Numbered from the stretch's first letter, positions 33,617 to 42,231 are shown. The stretch: 64,000 bases of DNA from Streptomyces sp. R41 (GCF_041053055.1 NZ_CP163443.1:3038001-3102000), one strand, 5' to 3'. A program made the numbers and translations. The notes: generated by a model not told the origin, from the sequence alone.

Positions 33617-34963
33617 ATGGCCGCGCTTGATGGCTCGCGCACAGGGCGGCGCGCGATCATGACTCCGCGACATCACGGCAGCGAAGTACATGGGTTCGGG
33701 ACGGACAAGGGCCAGGTGGGCATGACGGGCGCAAGGGGGGCGAGGCTCCCGTTCGGAGTGCTCGCACTCATGGGAACCTGGGGCCTGACCAGGCTGGCCC
33801 TGCTGCTCTTCGTGTACAAGGTGTACGTCTTCCCCGGCCCGGATGTCACGAGCGACGTCTCCGTGATCTACCAGGGCTGGTACGAGGTCCTGCGGCACGG
33901 CACCTTCCCGCTCGACGACGTCACCTGGCAGTACCCGCCTGCCGCCGCGCTCCCGATCCTCTCCCCCGCCCTGCTGCCCTTCCTCGACTACGCGCATGCC
34001 TTCTATCTGCTGGCCTTCCTCGCCGACTTCGTGGTGTTCGGGCTGCTCCAGTACGCGGGCCTGCGCTCCGGCAAGACGATGCGCGGCGCCTGGGTGTGGG
34101 TGATCGGCGTACCGCTGCTCGGGCCGACCGTGTACGCCCGCTACGACGTGATGGTGACGGCCGTCGCGGTCGCGGCCCTGCTCGCCGGGGCGCGCCATCC
34201 GCGGGTGATGGGCGCGCTGGTGGGCTTCGGCGCGATGCTGAAGGTGTGGCCGGTGCTGCTGCTCGTCGGGGCCGTCCGGCGCCGCGCGTGGGCCGCGGCT
34301 GCGCTGACCGCCGGCGGGATCGCGGCGCTGTTCGCCATGGCGATGCCCGGCGCCTTCTCCTTCCTCACCTTCCAGCGCAACCGCGGCACGGAGGTGGAGT
34401 CGCTCGGCTCCCTCGTCTTCCATGTGGCCCGGCAGCACGGCTGGAACGGCCAGGTGCTGCTGAACTACGGCTCCGTGGAGTTCCTCGGCCCGTACGTCGA
34501 CGTGGTGAGCACGGTGGCCCTGGTGCTCACCGCGGTCGCGCTCGGCTGGCTGCTGATGTGGCGACTGTGCGCCAAGCGGTTCCTGCCGCACACGCTCGCC
34601 GACGCCGCTTTCGTGGGCGTGCTGATGTTCACGACCACCAGCCGGGTCATCAGCCCGCAGTACATGGTCTGGCTGGTCGGGCTCGCGGCGGTCTGCCTGT
34701 GCTTCCGCGGCAGCCGGATGACCCTGCCCGTCGTTCTGGTGCTGGCCGCGTGCTTCGTGACCGTCCTGGAGTTCCCGATCTGGTTCTCGCACGTCGTGTC
34801 CAGCAACCCGCTCGGCGTCACTCTCCTCTTCGCGCGCAACGGTCTGCTGGTGATCGCCACGCTGCTCGCCGCCCTGGAGCTGTGGCGGGGCACGGTCTCC
34901 GAACCGGCCGCGGCACTCCCCTCTCAGGCCGCCCGCACCAAGGAGAGCCTGGCGTCCTCCTGA
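33617..34963 (+). CDS. GT87-type membrane mannosyltransferase-like protein
   Basis: The 448-residue protein has about ten membrane helices after an N-terminal hydrophilic stretch. An early extracytoplasmic loop holds GPDVTSDVSVIYQGWYEVLR with an Asp and is followed by TWQYPPAAALPILSP; such acidic-loop and QYPP patterns are typical of GT-C polyprenyl-phosphate-mannose-dependent enzymes (GT87/DUF2029, like mycobacterial Rv2181). It probably adds mannose to a lipoglycan outside the membrane. The start at 33617 fits a near-leaderless transcript from TATACT; ATGs at 33659 and 33722 are alternatives. The 3' end overlaps the convergent MATE gene by 40 bases. Confidence 0.83.
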   Translation: MAALDGSRTGRRAIMTPRHHGSEVHGFGTDKGQVGMTGARGARLPFGVLALMGTWGLTRLALLLFVYKVYVFPGPDVTSDVSVIYQGWYEVLRHGTFPLDDVTWQYPPAAALPILSPALLPFLDYAHAFYLLAFLADFVVFGLLQYAGLRSGKTMRGAWVWVIGVPLLGPTVYARYDVMVTAVAVAALLAGARHPRVMGALVGFGAMLKVWPVLLLVGAVRRRAWAAAALTAGGIAALFAMAMPGAFSFLTFQRNRGTEVESLGSLVFHVARQHGWNGQVLLNYGSVEFLGPYVDVVSTVALVLTAVALGWLLMWRLCAKRFLPHTLADAAFVGVLMFTTTSRVISPQYMVWLVGLAAVCLCFRGSRMTLPVVLVLAACFVTVLEFPIWFSHVVSSNPLGVTLLFARNGLLVIATLLAALELWRGTVSEPAAALPSQAARTKESLASS

Positions 34964-36234
34964 CGCCTGACCCACACCAGGAGCGCGGCGCACTGCACCG
35001 TCATGGACAGCGCGAGGGCGAGGCAGATCCCGGGCAGCCCGAACCCCGACAGGGCGTAGGCGAGCGGGAGTTGGACCGCCGTACCGACCACGGTCACCCG
35101 GAGCAGCAGCGGCGCTCCCCCGCTCCCCTCGAAGACCCCGCCGAGCGCGATGAAGCAGGCCATCAGCAGCAGGTAGGGCCCGACGCAGCGCAGGAACAGC
35201 ACGCCCTCGTGCGCGACCCCGGGTCCGGCGCCGAAGGCACGCATGATCCAGGGGGCGAGGAGACCGAGCAGGGAGGCGGCGAGCACGCCGACCGCTCCCG
35301 AGACGAGCACGGCCTGTCGCCCGATGGCGCCCCGCTCGTCCCCGCCCGCGCCCCGCGTGTGCGCGGTGTGGATCGAGGCGGCCTGCCGTACCGAGTAGAA
35401 GGCCATGGTCGCGATGTACATGACCTTGTACGCGATCGAGTACGCGGCCACGGCCGTCACCCCGAGCCGGGCCACGATCGCGACCAGGACCAGCGCCCCG
35501 CCCTGCCGCACGGTGAAGTCGGCGGACATCGGCAGCCCGGTCGTGAGGGTCCGGCGCAGCGCCGCACCGGTGGTCTCCGAGGGCGGGACGGCCGCCGCCT
35601 CCCGCAGCAGCTCGTTCCCACGCAGCGCGCGCAGCCCCACGGCCAGGGCCACACAGCGGCACAGCACCGTGGAGGCGGCGGCGCCCTCGACGCCGTACGC
35701 GTGGATGAGCAGCGGGTCGAGCCCGAGGATCAGTCCGTTGGCCAGCAGGGCGAGCCGCATCGGGGTGCGGGTGTCGCCGGTGCCCTTCAGGATCCCGTCG
35801 ACGAGGTTCTGCGCGAAGAAGACGGCGATGCCCGGCAGGGAGATCGCGAAGTAGGCGACGGCGAGCGCCAGGGCTCGCCCGTCACCGCCCAGCACGAGCC
35901 GGGCCAGCGGCTCCCGCAGCAGATACCCGCCCACCGCGACCACCGGCGTGACCGCCGCGCACAGCGCCCATCCTCCGCGTACGGCCGCCCGGACCGCCCC
36001 CGGATCCCGTGCGCCCCTGGCGTGCGAGACCAGGACCGTCGTCCCGGAGGCGAAGACCAGGGCGACGCCGAGGAGCACGTTCTCGGTGTTGGTCGCGACC
36101 GCGACGGCGGCCACGGCGGCTCCGCCGAGCCGGGAGACCCAGACGGTGTTGATGATCCCGGCGGCGACGGAGGCGAGCAGGGAGAAGTACACGGGGTGGG
36201 CGAGAGATATGAGCTGCTTTCGGTGGACGTTCAC
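34924..36234 (-). CDS. MATE family efflux transporter
   Basis: The 436-residue protein has twelve hydrophobic segments in two homologous halves, as in Na+- or H+-driven MATE multidrug exporters (DinF/NorM-like). Recognisable parts are SLLASVAAGIINTVWVSRLGG in helix 1-2, FASGTTVLVSHARGA, and NLVDGILKGTGDTRTPM at the end of the first half. GTG at 36234 has GGGAG six bases upstream. It is divergent from a padR gene, and six phased 15-bp repeats lie in between, so repression by that PadR protein with relief by a drug or metabolite is likely. Its substrate is unknown. Confidence 0.9.
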   Translation of the reverse strand: MNVHRKQLISLAHPVYFSLLASVAAGIINTVWVSRLGGAAVAAVAVATNTENVLLGVALVFASGTTVLVSHARGARDPGAVRAAVRGGWALCAAVTPVVAVGGYLLREPLARLVLGGDGRALALAVAYFAISLPGIAVFFAQNLVDGILKGTGDTRTPMRLALLANGLILGLDPLLIHAYGVEGAAASTVLCRCVALAVGLRALRGNELLREAAAVPPSETTGAALRRTLTTGLPMSADFTVRQGGALVLVAIVARLGVTAVAAYSIAYKVMYIATMAFYSVRQAASIHTAHTRGAGGDERGAIGRQAVLVSGAVGVLAASLLGLLAPWIMRAFGAGPGVAHEGVLFLRCVGPYLLLMACFIALGGVFEGSGGAPLLLRVTVVGTAVQLPLAYALSGFGLPGICLALALSMTVQCAALLVWVRRQEDARLSLVRAA

Positions 36235-36270
36235 GCATGACTCCCTCGGCACGAGTTTTCTTGGCCGCCT

Positions 36271-36360
36271 CGATACGAACTACCTCGACACGAGCCGCAT
36301 CGATACGAGCTACCTCGCTACGAGCTATCTCGTTTCGAGGTAGCTCGATAAGAGGTATCA
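36271..36360. repeat. Six phased 15-bp repeats between MATE and padR genes
   Basis: Units start at 36271, 36286, 36301, 36316, 36331 and 36346, each exactly 15 bp, near the consensus CGATACGAGCTACCT. CGAGCTACCTCG (36306-36317) is mirrored by CGAGGTAGCTCG (36336-36347), so the fifth unit carries an inverted core. The array lies wholly between the two divergent genes and probably forms the binding region of the PadR regulator. Confidence 0.85.
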
Positions 36361-36398
36361 TGCACTCAAGAGACCCGCAACCACCACGGAGCCGCCGC

Positions 36399-36929
36399 AT
36401 GCTGGAGCTGTCGATCCTCGGCTTCCTCTTCGAGGAGCCCTTGCACGGCTACGAGCTGAAGGAGCGCATCAAGGCCCTCAGCGGCCATGTCCGCCCGGTC
36501 AGCGACGGCGCGCTCTACCCCGCGATCACCCGCCTCGTCGCCGCGGGAAAGCTGGACCAGCACACCGAGCCGGGCAGCAGCGCGGCCCCGCGCCGCATCC
36601 TGTCGCTCACCGACAAGGGCCGCGAGGAACTCCTGGAGCGGCTGCGTCACCCCAAGCAGGCCGAGATCACCGACCACGTGCGCTTCAACACGCTGCTGGC
36701 GTTCCTGCGCCACCTCCCCGACCCCCGGGAGCAGGCCGCGGTCCTGCGCCGCCGCCAGGAGTTCCTTCAGACGCCCGCGAGCTTCTTCTACCGGGACGGC
36801 GAACCCGTACGGGCGGAGGAGACGGACGACCTCTTCCGGCAGGGCATGCTGCGGGTCGCTCGGGCGACGGGCGAGGCGGAGCGGAAGTGGCTCGCGGAAG
36901 CGATCGCCCAGCTCGATCGGCGGAGTTGA
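36399..36929 (+). CDS. PadR family transcriptional regulator
   Basis: The 176-residue protein opens MLELSILGFLFEEPLHGYELKERIKALSG and has the winged helix DGALYPAITRLVAAGKLDQH with the wing APRRILSLTDKGREELLERL. The C-terminal half is the helical Vir_act_alpha_C dimerisation domain. PadR proteins usually repress an adjacent efflux gene, and a MATE gene is divergent here. ATG at 36399 has GGAG eight bases upstream. ATGs at 36360 and 36237 are in frame, but the latter would translate the 15-bp repeat array into a pentapeptide repeat and is unlikely. A 29-bp repeat array begins at its stop codon. Confidence 0.87.
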   Translation: MLELSILGFLFEEPLHGYELKERIKALSGHVRPVSDGALYPAITRLVAAGKLDQHTEPGSSAAPRRILSLTDKGREELLERLRHPKQAEITDHVRFNTLLAFLRHLPDPREQAAVLRRRQEFLQTPASFFYRDGEPVRAEETDDLFRQGMLRVARATGEAERKWLAEAIAQLDRRS

Positions 36930-37051
36930 CCTCTGGACGGCGGAATCAGCCGAGTTGACCCCTGGACCGCGGAATCAGCCGAATTGAGCCCTGGACCGCG
37001 GAATCAGCCGAATTGAGCCCTGGACCGCGGAATCAGCCGAGTTGAGCCCTG
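36921..37051. repeat. 29-bp tandem repeats joining the ends of two convergent genes
   Basis: GGAATCAGCCGA recurs at 36942, 36971, 37000 and 37029, exactly 29 bp apart, each followed by (G/A)TTGA(C/G)CCCTGGAC. The padR stop (TTGA context at 36926-36929) matches the unit, and the last copy holds the TCA stop of the convergent lipoprotein gene. The unit therefore resembles the fused 3' ends of both genes. Confidence 0.92.
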
Positions 37052-38229
37052 AGATAGTCCCGCCACTGCTCGGTGAACTTCTCCGGCGTCGTGTGCAGCA
37101 CGTCGCGCAGCGCGCCCTCGACCGCCCCGGCCCGTTTCTCGTGGTCGCCCACCGCCCGGTAGAAGTCGTTCAGCCGGACCTCGCCCCAGCGGTCGGCGAT
37201 CAATCGGCAGGCCATCCAGCCGCCCTCGTACGCCTGCGCCAGCCGCGCCGCGTCCCCGGTGAACCCGAAGTCCTTGTCCTCCGGCAGTGCGGCCGGGACA
37301 TGCCCCTCCACGACGGCGCGCTCCAGCTCCGGCGCGACCTGCGCGGCCGTCCGCCCGCTGCCGCGGTAGCCCACCCAGTCCGCGTATCCCTCGGAGAGCC
37401 ACAGGGGCGTGGCCGCCGTGGTGTGAGTGCGGGTGGCGACATGCGTCGTCTCGTGGGTGAGCACGACCTGTTTGCCGAAGTCGCCGAGGACGCTGTACGC
37501 GTCGGGGTTGACGATGATCCGGTCCGCGGGCGCCCGCGCCGAGCCGCCCGCCTCGCCGGTGGTGACCGCCGCGATCCCCCGGTAGCCGGACGCCGGAGCG
37601 CCGAGCAGCCCCGCCATCGCCTGCAGCGACTTCGGTACGAGCACGACGACGTGCCGCGACCAGTCGGCGCCCCACGCCTCCGACACGGCGGGCACGGCGT
37701 GGTCCGCGAGATCCGCGTACGCGCGAAGGCGCTCGCCGGACTGGCCGACCCCCAGGACGAGGCTGTGCTCACCGCGTACGACCGTCACGGCCCCTTGCTC
37801 CCACAGCTGCTCAGTGGCCTTCTCTGCGGGCTCGTCGGAAGCGACGTACCAGGTCCCCCCGCCGCGGGTCAGGCGGAGGGTGCGGGCGGCGGTGACGGGC
37901 GCGGTGTCGTAGCCCTTGATGCGGTAGCGCAGCTCCGCATCCGCCGTGGCGCGGTCGCCGGAGCGGTGCAGGGCGGTCAGGTGATACGACCAGGACGCCA
38001 GCGGGACATCGCGCAGATTCCCGAACTCGGTGTCGGCGGTGGCCGGTCGCCCGGTGGCCCGGTACGCCGGCTCGTCCCGGTCGAGGACCGCCGCCGCCCG
38101 CTTGTCGAGCACCCGCTGCACCTCGGCCGTCGTGGTGTCCGACGGCGCGCGGCCGCCGCAGCCGACGAGCACGGCGAGCAGCAGCACCAGGGAGAGCACC
38201 GCTCTCGACGCACGCCTTCGACCAGCCAC
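37033..38229 (-). CDS. Lipoprotein with zinc-peptidase motif
   Basis: The 398-residue protein has a lipoprotein signal peptide ending in the lipobox LVGC at about residue 24, so it should be anchored on the outer face of the membrane. The first half is an NTF2-like or unknown domain. The second half holds VVLTHETTHVATRTH with an HEXXH zinc site and, about 18 residues on, LWLSEGYADWVGY supplying the third ligand Glu, as in gluzincin M1-like peptidases. Peptidase activity on an extracellular protein is likely; the target is unknown. GTG at 38229. Its stop lies in a 29-bp tandem repeat. Confidence 0.85.
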   Translation of the reverse strand: MAGRRRASRAVLSLVLLLAVLVGCGGRAPSDTTTAEVQRVLDKRAAAVLDRDEPAYRATGRPATADTEFGNLRDVPLASWSYHLTALHRSGDRATADAELRYRIKGYDTAPVTAARTLRLTRGGGTWYVASDEPAEKATEQLWEQGAVTVVRGEHSLVLGVGQSGERLRAYADLADHAVPAVSEAWGADWSRHVVVLVPKSLQAMAGLLGAPASGYRGIAAVTTGEAGGSARAPADRIIVNPDAYSVLGDFGKQVVLTHETTHVATRTHTTAATPLWLSEGYADWVGYRGSGRTAAQVAPELERAVVEGHVPAALPEDKDFGFTGDAARLAQAYEGGWMACRLIADRWGEVRLNDFYRAVGDHEKRAGAVEGALRDVLHTTPEKFTEQWRDYLRAQLG

Positions 38230-38261
38230 GTTCCCGATCGTACGGCGGCTTCGCCCATGGG

Positions 38262-39284
38262 TCAGACCCGCGTCACGGACGCGATCGGCATCATGCCCAC
38301 CGGGTCGTAACGCACCGGGGCGCCCGGGTAGGGCGCGTGGATCACCTGGCCGTTGCCCATGTACATCGCGATGTGGCTCGCGTCCGAGCGGTAGGTGACC
38401 AGGTCGCCGGGCTGCGCCTGGGAGAGCGGTACCTGGTGTCCGGCGTACTGCTGGGCCTGCGAGGTGCGCGGCAGACCGACTCCGACCTGCGCGTACGACC
38501 ACTGCACGAGGCCCGAACAGTCGAAGCCGCCGGGCCCGTTGGCACCCCACACGTAGGGGCGGCCGAGCGCCGAGCGGGCCGCGGCGACGGCGGCGGCCGC
38601 CCGGGCCGAGGAGGGGACGACGCCCCCGAGGTCGGGCATGTCGGCGCGCGCGGAACGCGACGCCCGGTCGTAGGCGTCACGCACGGCGTCCGGCAGCGAG
38701 TTGAGCAGCTGCTGCGCCTTGGCCAGTTTCCGCTCGACGATCCGCTTGTTCTGGGCGACGGCCTTGCGGCTGCGCTCCAGCTCCGCGAGTTTGCCGGTGG
38801 CCTCCTCGCGTTTCTGGGCGAGGTCGCGCATGGCGAGCTGGAGGTCCTTGAGTTCACCGGCCTGGTACACGGTGATCCGGTCAAGGGCGGCGGCCTTGTC
38901 GAGGTAGTCGCCCGGGTCGTCGGCGAACAGCAGCGCGAGCGAGGCGTCGAGGCCACCGGTCCGGTACTGGGCTCCGGCGAGCGAACCGAGCGCGTCCCGC
39001 ATGGTGTTGACGCGCTCCTGCTGCCGGGCGATCTCGTCCTGTGCCGTGCCGACTTCCTTGCGCAGCGAGTCGGCGCGCTCGTCGGCCTTGTTGTACGCCT
39101 CGGTGGCCTTCTCCGCCTGTGCGTACAGGCGGTCCACCTCGGCCCGGGTGTCTTCCTGCGGTGCTGCGGCGGCCGGCAGGGCGCCGAGTGCCGCGGCCGC
39201 GGCGGACATCACGCAGACGGCGAAACCGGCGGCGCCGGCGCCCCGGTCGAAGCCGGACGGTGCAAGGCGGCGATGGGACCCCAC
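38262..39284 (-). CDS. Secreted NlpC/P60 peptidoglycan hydrolase
   Basis: The 340-residue protein has a signal peptide (to about residue 40, ending PAAAA), then a long coiled coil with DRLYAQAEKATEAYNKADERAD and the AQYRTGGLDASLALLFADDP motif found in RipA-type proteins. A C-terminal NlpC/P60 domain follows from about residue 220: FDCSGLVQWSYAQVG carries the catalytic Cys, SHIAMYMGNG the His and VIHAPYPGAPVR the third residue. It should cut D-Glu-meso-DAP bonds in wall peptides. GTG at 39284 is preferred. A paralogue lies directly upstream on the same strand. Confidence 0.9.
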   Translation of the reverse strand: MGSHRRLAPSGFDRGAGAAGFAVCVMSAAAAALGALPAAAAPQEDTRAEVDRLYAQAEKATEAYNKADERADSLRKEVGTAQDEIARQQERVNTMRDALGSLAGAQYRTGGLDASLALLFADDPGDYLDKAAALDRITVYQAGELKDLQLAMRDLAQKREEATGKLAELERSRKAVAQNKRIVERKLAKAQQLLNSLPDAVRDAYDRASRSARADMPDLGGVVPSSARAAAAVAAARSALGRPYVWGANGPGGFDCSGLVQWSYAQVGVGLPRTSQAQQYAGHQVPLSQAQPGDLVTYRSDASHIAMYMGNGQVIHAPYPGAPVRYDPVGMMPIASVTRV

Positions 39285-39510
39285 GGGTAGCCGCTCTCCC
39301 TTCCGCTGACAGTCCCCCGGAATTGGGGGAAACGCGCCAGACAGTAGCCGTGCGGCTGCGCACCGACCAAAGCCCTCCTGCGGGCACACAAAGGGACGCC
39401 CCGCCGGAGACGCAGGTCACCGACGGGGCGTGGGGTCAGCAGGAGGTGCCGCGATTCGCCCGTTTGGGCGGAGCTGCGAGGGGTCCCTGGGCCCCTTCAG
39501 GAGGTGTGCG

Positions 39511-40542
39511 TCAGATCCGGACGCCGAACTGGAAGGGCATGTTGCCGATCGACTCGTAGCGGACGACCGCGCCGGTGTGCGGGGCGTGCAGCACCTGGCC
39601 GTTGCCCGCGTAGAGGCCGACGTGGTGGTAGTCGCCGTAGAAGATGACCAGGTCGCCGACCTGCAGGGCGCTCTGCGAGTAGATGCGCGTACCGGCGTTG
39701 GCCTGCGCCTCCGAGGTCCGGGGTATGGAGACACCGGCCTGGGCGTACGCCCACGAGGTGAGGCCCGAGCAGTCGAAGGAGCTGGGGCCGGAGGCGCCGT
39801 AGACGTACGGCGAGCCGATCTTGCTCTGCGCGGCGGAGAATGCGGCCCCGGCGCGCCCGGAGCCCTTGCTGTTGCCGAGGTCGACGCGCTCGCTGGCCCG
39901 GGTGGCGCGCTCCTGCTCGGCGGCCGCGAGGGCCGCCTTCTCCTTGGCCGTCAGGGTGTTGAGGAGCTTCTGGGCCGAGCCGAGCTTGGCCTGGACTTCC
40001 TTCTTCTTCTTGGCCAGCTCCGCCCGGGTGTCGGCGAGGTCCTTGAGCTTGTCGGAGGCTTCCTTGCGCTGCTGGGCGAGCGAACGCTGCTTCTCCTGGA
40101 CCTTCTTGAGCGCCTCGACCTGCTGAGCGCTCAGCTGGTCCATCGTGGACGCCTTGTCGAGGTAGCTGTCCGGGTCGGAGGAGAGGAAGAGGGCCACGGA
40201 GGGGTCGATGCCTCCGGTGCGGTACTGGGCGCTGGCCATCGAACCGAGGCCGTCGCGCAGCTCGTTGAGCTCTTCCTGGCCGCGGGCGACGTTGTCCTGA
40301 AGGGCGCTGATCTCCTTCTGCAGCTTCGCCTGCTTCTCCTTGGCCCCGTCGAGCTTCTCGGTGGCCTTCTCGGCCTCCTCGTAGAGCTTGTCGACCTTGG
40401 CCTTGACCTCGTCCTTGCTCGGCTTCTCGCTCGGCGCGGCGTTGGCGACGTTCGCGCTGAGGGCCACGGCAGCTGCGGCGGCGGTGGTGAGCACGGTCAC
40501 ACGGGTGCGGCTCGGCTGCTTGGGTCGACGGTGGGACGCCAC
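39511..40542 (-). CDS. Secreted NlpC/P60 peptidoglycan hydrolase, paralogue
   Basis: The 343-residue protein has the same layout as its downstream neighbour: signal peptide (ending VANAAPSE), a long Lys/Glu-rich coiled coil with AQYRTGGIDPSVALFLSSDP, and a C-terminal NlpC/P60 domain. FDCSGLTSWAYAQAG holds Cys, YHHVGLYAGNG the His and VLHAPHTGAVVR the third catalytic position. The coiled coil probably keeps the enzyme inactive or targets it to a division partner, as in the RipA family. GTG at 40542 has AAGGAG nine bases upstream. The two genes are an old tandem duplication, with separate promoters likely. Confidence 0.9.
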   Translation of the reverse strand: MASHRRPKQPSRTRVTVLTTAAAAAVALSANVANAAPSEKPSKDEVKAKVDKLYEEAEKATEKLDGAKEKQAKLQKEISALQDNVARGQEELNELRDGLGSMASAQYRTGGIDPSVALFLSSDPDSYLDKASTMDQLSAQQVEALKKVQEKQRSLAQQRKEASDKLKDLADTRAELAKKKKEVQAKLGSAQKLLNTLTAKEKAALAAAEQERATRASERVDLGNSKGSGRAGAAFSAAQSKIGSPYVYGASGPSSFDCSGLTSWAYAQAGVSIPRTSEAQANAGTRIYSQSALQVGDLVIFYGDYHHVGLYAGNGQVLHAPHTGAVVRYESIGNMPFQFGVRI

Positions 40543-40847
40543 GAAGGCGAGCTCCTTCTTCCTCCAGCCGCCTGCCGAATGCGCCGACGGGCGGTGCCCC
40601 TCCGCCGTCACTCCCAATGAGTGATCACCCGAGCGGAGGTTCGAGGCCTGACCCTAGTGACCTTCTTGTGATCAGTTCAAATCCTCATAGGAAAAATCTC
40701 GGTCACCGAGTGCATTCTTTGCCGACAACTCACGTGCAGTAATGCGCGCTTGACACTACGTTGCGTGAAGGTTTCGCCAATTCGGGCATCACGCCCGGAC
40801 GTTACGCATGGGACTTACGTTGCCAATGAGACGTAGGCCCCAGATGG
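40543..40847 (-). other. 305-base leader region before an NlpC/P60 gene
   Basis: This gap lies between the NlpC/P60 gene and the NYN gene, both on the minus strand. It is AT-richer than its surroundings (AAATCCTCATAGGAAAAATC on the plus strand near 40680), which suggests the promoter. TGATCA occurs twice, near 40622 and 40670. I looked for a cyclic di-AMP riboswitch, common before such genes in Streptomyces, and could not match its conserved core. Confidence 0.5.
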
Positions 40848-42197
40848 TCAACCGCGCGAAAAGCGCTTGAGGAGCACCGCCGAAGCGACCGGCCGCGCAC
40901 CCGCCTTGGCGATGCCGTCGGCCACCTCACGGTCGGTGGAGACCACGATGACCGGCCGCCCGGGCGGCTCGGCGCGGACCAGCTGACGGATCAACTCGTC
41001 AGCGGTGACACCGGGCTTGGAGAACAGCACCCGCACCCCGCGCGGCGGCGCGAGCAGCACGGGCGCGGCCAGCTCGGCCCCGTCGAAGACGCACGTCACC
41101 TCGGCACCGGTCTGCGCGGCGAGCTGCGAGAGCTGCCCGAGCAGCCTCAGACGCTGCTTCTCGAGCGGCATCTGCGGATAGCCGGTCTTGGTGACGTTGT
41201 AGCCGTCGACCACCAGATGCGCCTGCGGCAGCGCGAGCAGCTGGTCGAGGATCGCCGGGTCGTTTTCGGACAGGGCGCGGGCGGCGATGTCTTTTGGTGT
41301 CATCCGTCCCGGTTCGACCGCATCGACGGTCTCCGCCGGCCGCACCGACACGGGCGGCAGGGCGAGTTCGCGCCGCAGCCCCTGAGTGGCCTCCAGCACG
41401 GTGTCGAGCAGCAGCCGTACCCGCATGTCCTCGACGCTGCGCCCCTCGCGCGCCGCGCGCCGCGTCGCCTCCAGGGCCGCCTCGGCCTCCCCCAGCCGCG
41501 CCTTGAGCCGCCGGGTCTCGCTCTCGGCGGCGGACACCTGGATCTGCCCCTCGGCCCGTACGGCGTCCATCTCGGCCCGGAGCTTGCGCAGCGCCGCCTC
41601 GCCGCGCTTGACGTCACTGAGGGCGCCGCGCAGTTTGCGGTGAAGCGATTCGGCTTCCTTCTTCGCCGACTCCAGGTCCGTGCGCAGCCGTTCGGTCTCG
41701 GCCTTCGTCTGGCCGCGGGCCTCCGCGAGCTCCTCGCGCAGCCGCTCCAGCTCGGCCCGGCTCTCCTCGCCGGCCCGCTCGGCGTCCGCCCGCAGGGCCT
41801 CCTCGCCCGCGGCGGTCACCAGCTTCACCCAGCCCGCGGGGCGCAGCACATAGGCCGCGGCCGCCACGTCCAGCGGATCCGCGGCCGGGGGCGGCGCGCC
41901 CGAGTCGAGGGCACCGGTGAGCTCCGGCTGAGCCTCTCTCAGCTTCTCGGCGATGCGCTGTCTGAACAGCGGGTCGGTCTCCAGAGCCGCGGCCATGGCG
42001 TTACCGGCGAACTTGGCCCGGCGATTAGGAGCGAACCGGGCGTACTGCCGCAATTGGACAGGAAGTTCGGCGACGGTCAACCCGCCGAACCCGTCCGAAA
42101 CAATCTGGACGACTCTTCTGCGCACACCATCGGGCAGCGGACGGTCGAGCACCTCAGCGGTGCCGTCGTCCGGCTCCCCGCCTGTGGTCTCCACCAT
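40848..42197 (-). CDS. NYN-domain (PIN-like) RNA-binding protein
   Basis: The 449-residue protein has an N-terminal helical domain (about residues 1-125), a long coiled coil with many Glu, Arg and Ala (about 130-260, for instance GEESRAELERLREELAEARG), and a C-terminal NYN domain of the YacP type from about 310. Catalytic-looking acids occur in HLVVDGYNVTK, VTCVFDGAE and VIVVSTDREVADG. YacP/Rae1 proteins are ribonucleases that act at ribosomes in other bacteria, so RNA cleavage is plausible. The coiled coil is specific to actinobacterial members. A small zinc-ribbon protein gene lies 34 bases upstream. Confidence 0.86.
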   Translation of the reverse strand: MVETTGGEPDDGTAEVLDRPLPDGVRRRVVQIVSDGFGGLTVAELPVQLRQYARFAPNRRAKFAGNAMAAALETDPLFRQRIAEKLREAQPELTGALDSGAPPPAADPLDVAAAAYVLRPAGWVKLVTAAGEEALRADAERAGEESRAELERLREELAEARGQTKAETERLRTDLESAKKEAESLHRKLRGALSDVKRGEAALRKLRAEMDAVRAEGQIQVSAAESETRRLKARLGEAEAALEATRRAAREGRSVEDMRVRLLLDTVLEATQGLRRELALPPVSVRPAETVDAVEPGRMTPKDIAARALSENDPAILDQLLALPQAHLVVDGYNVTKTGYPQMPLEKQRLRLLGQLSQLAAQTGAEVTCVFDGAELAAPVLLAPPRGVRVLFSKPGVTADELIRQLVRAEPPGRPVIVVSTDREVADGIAKAGARPVASAVLLKRFSRG

Positions 42198-42231
42198 CAG
42201 TCACCCCAATACCTGTGCGGGGCCCGCTCCC

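Noticed and set aside
36237..36398. N-terminal extension of PadR with a pentapeptide repeat
   Set aside because: The 15-bp operator-like repeats happen to be in frame. PadR proteins start at the MLELSILGFL region, and a good Shine-Dalgarno lies before the ATG at 36399.
40543..40847. Cyclic di-AMP (ydaO) riboswitch upstream of the NlpC/P60 gene
   Set aside because: Such elements precede many Streptomyces wall hydrolase genes, but the conserved GGGGGA-CC and GGGGTGAATC-like blocks could not be placed.
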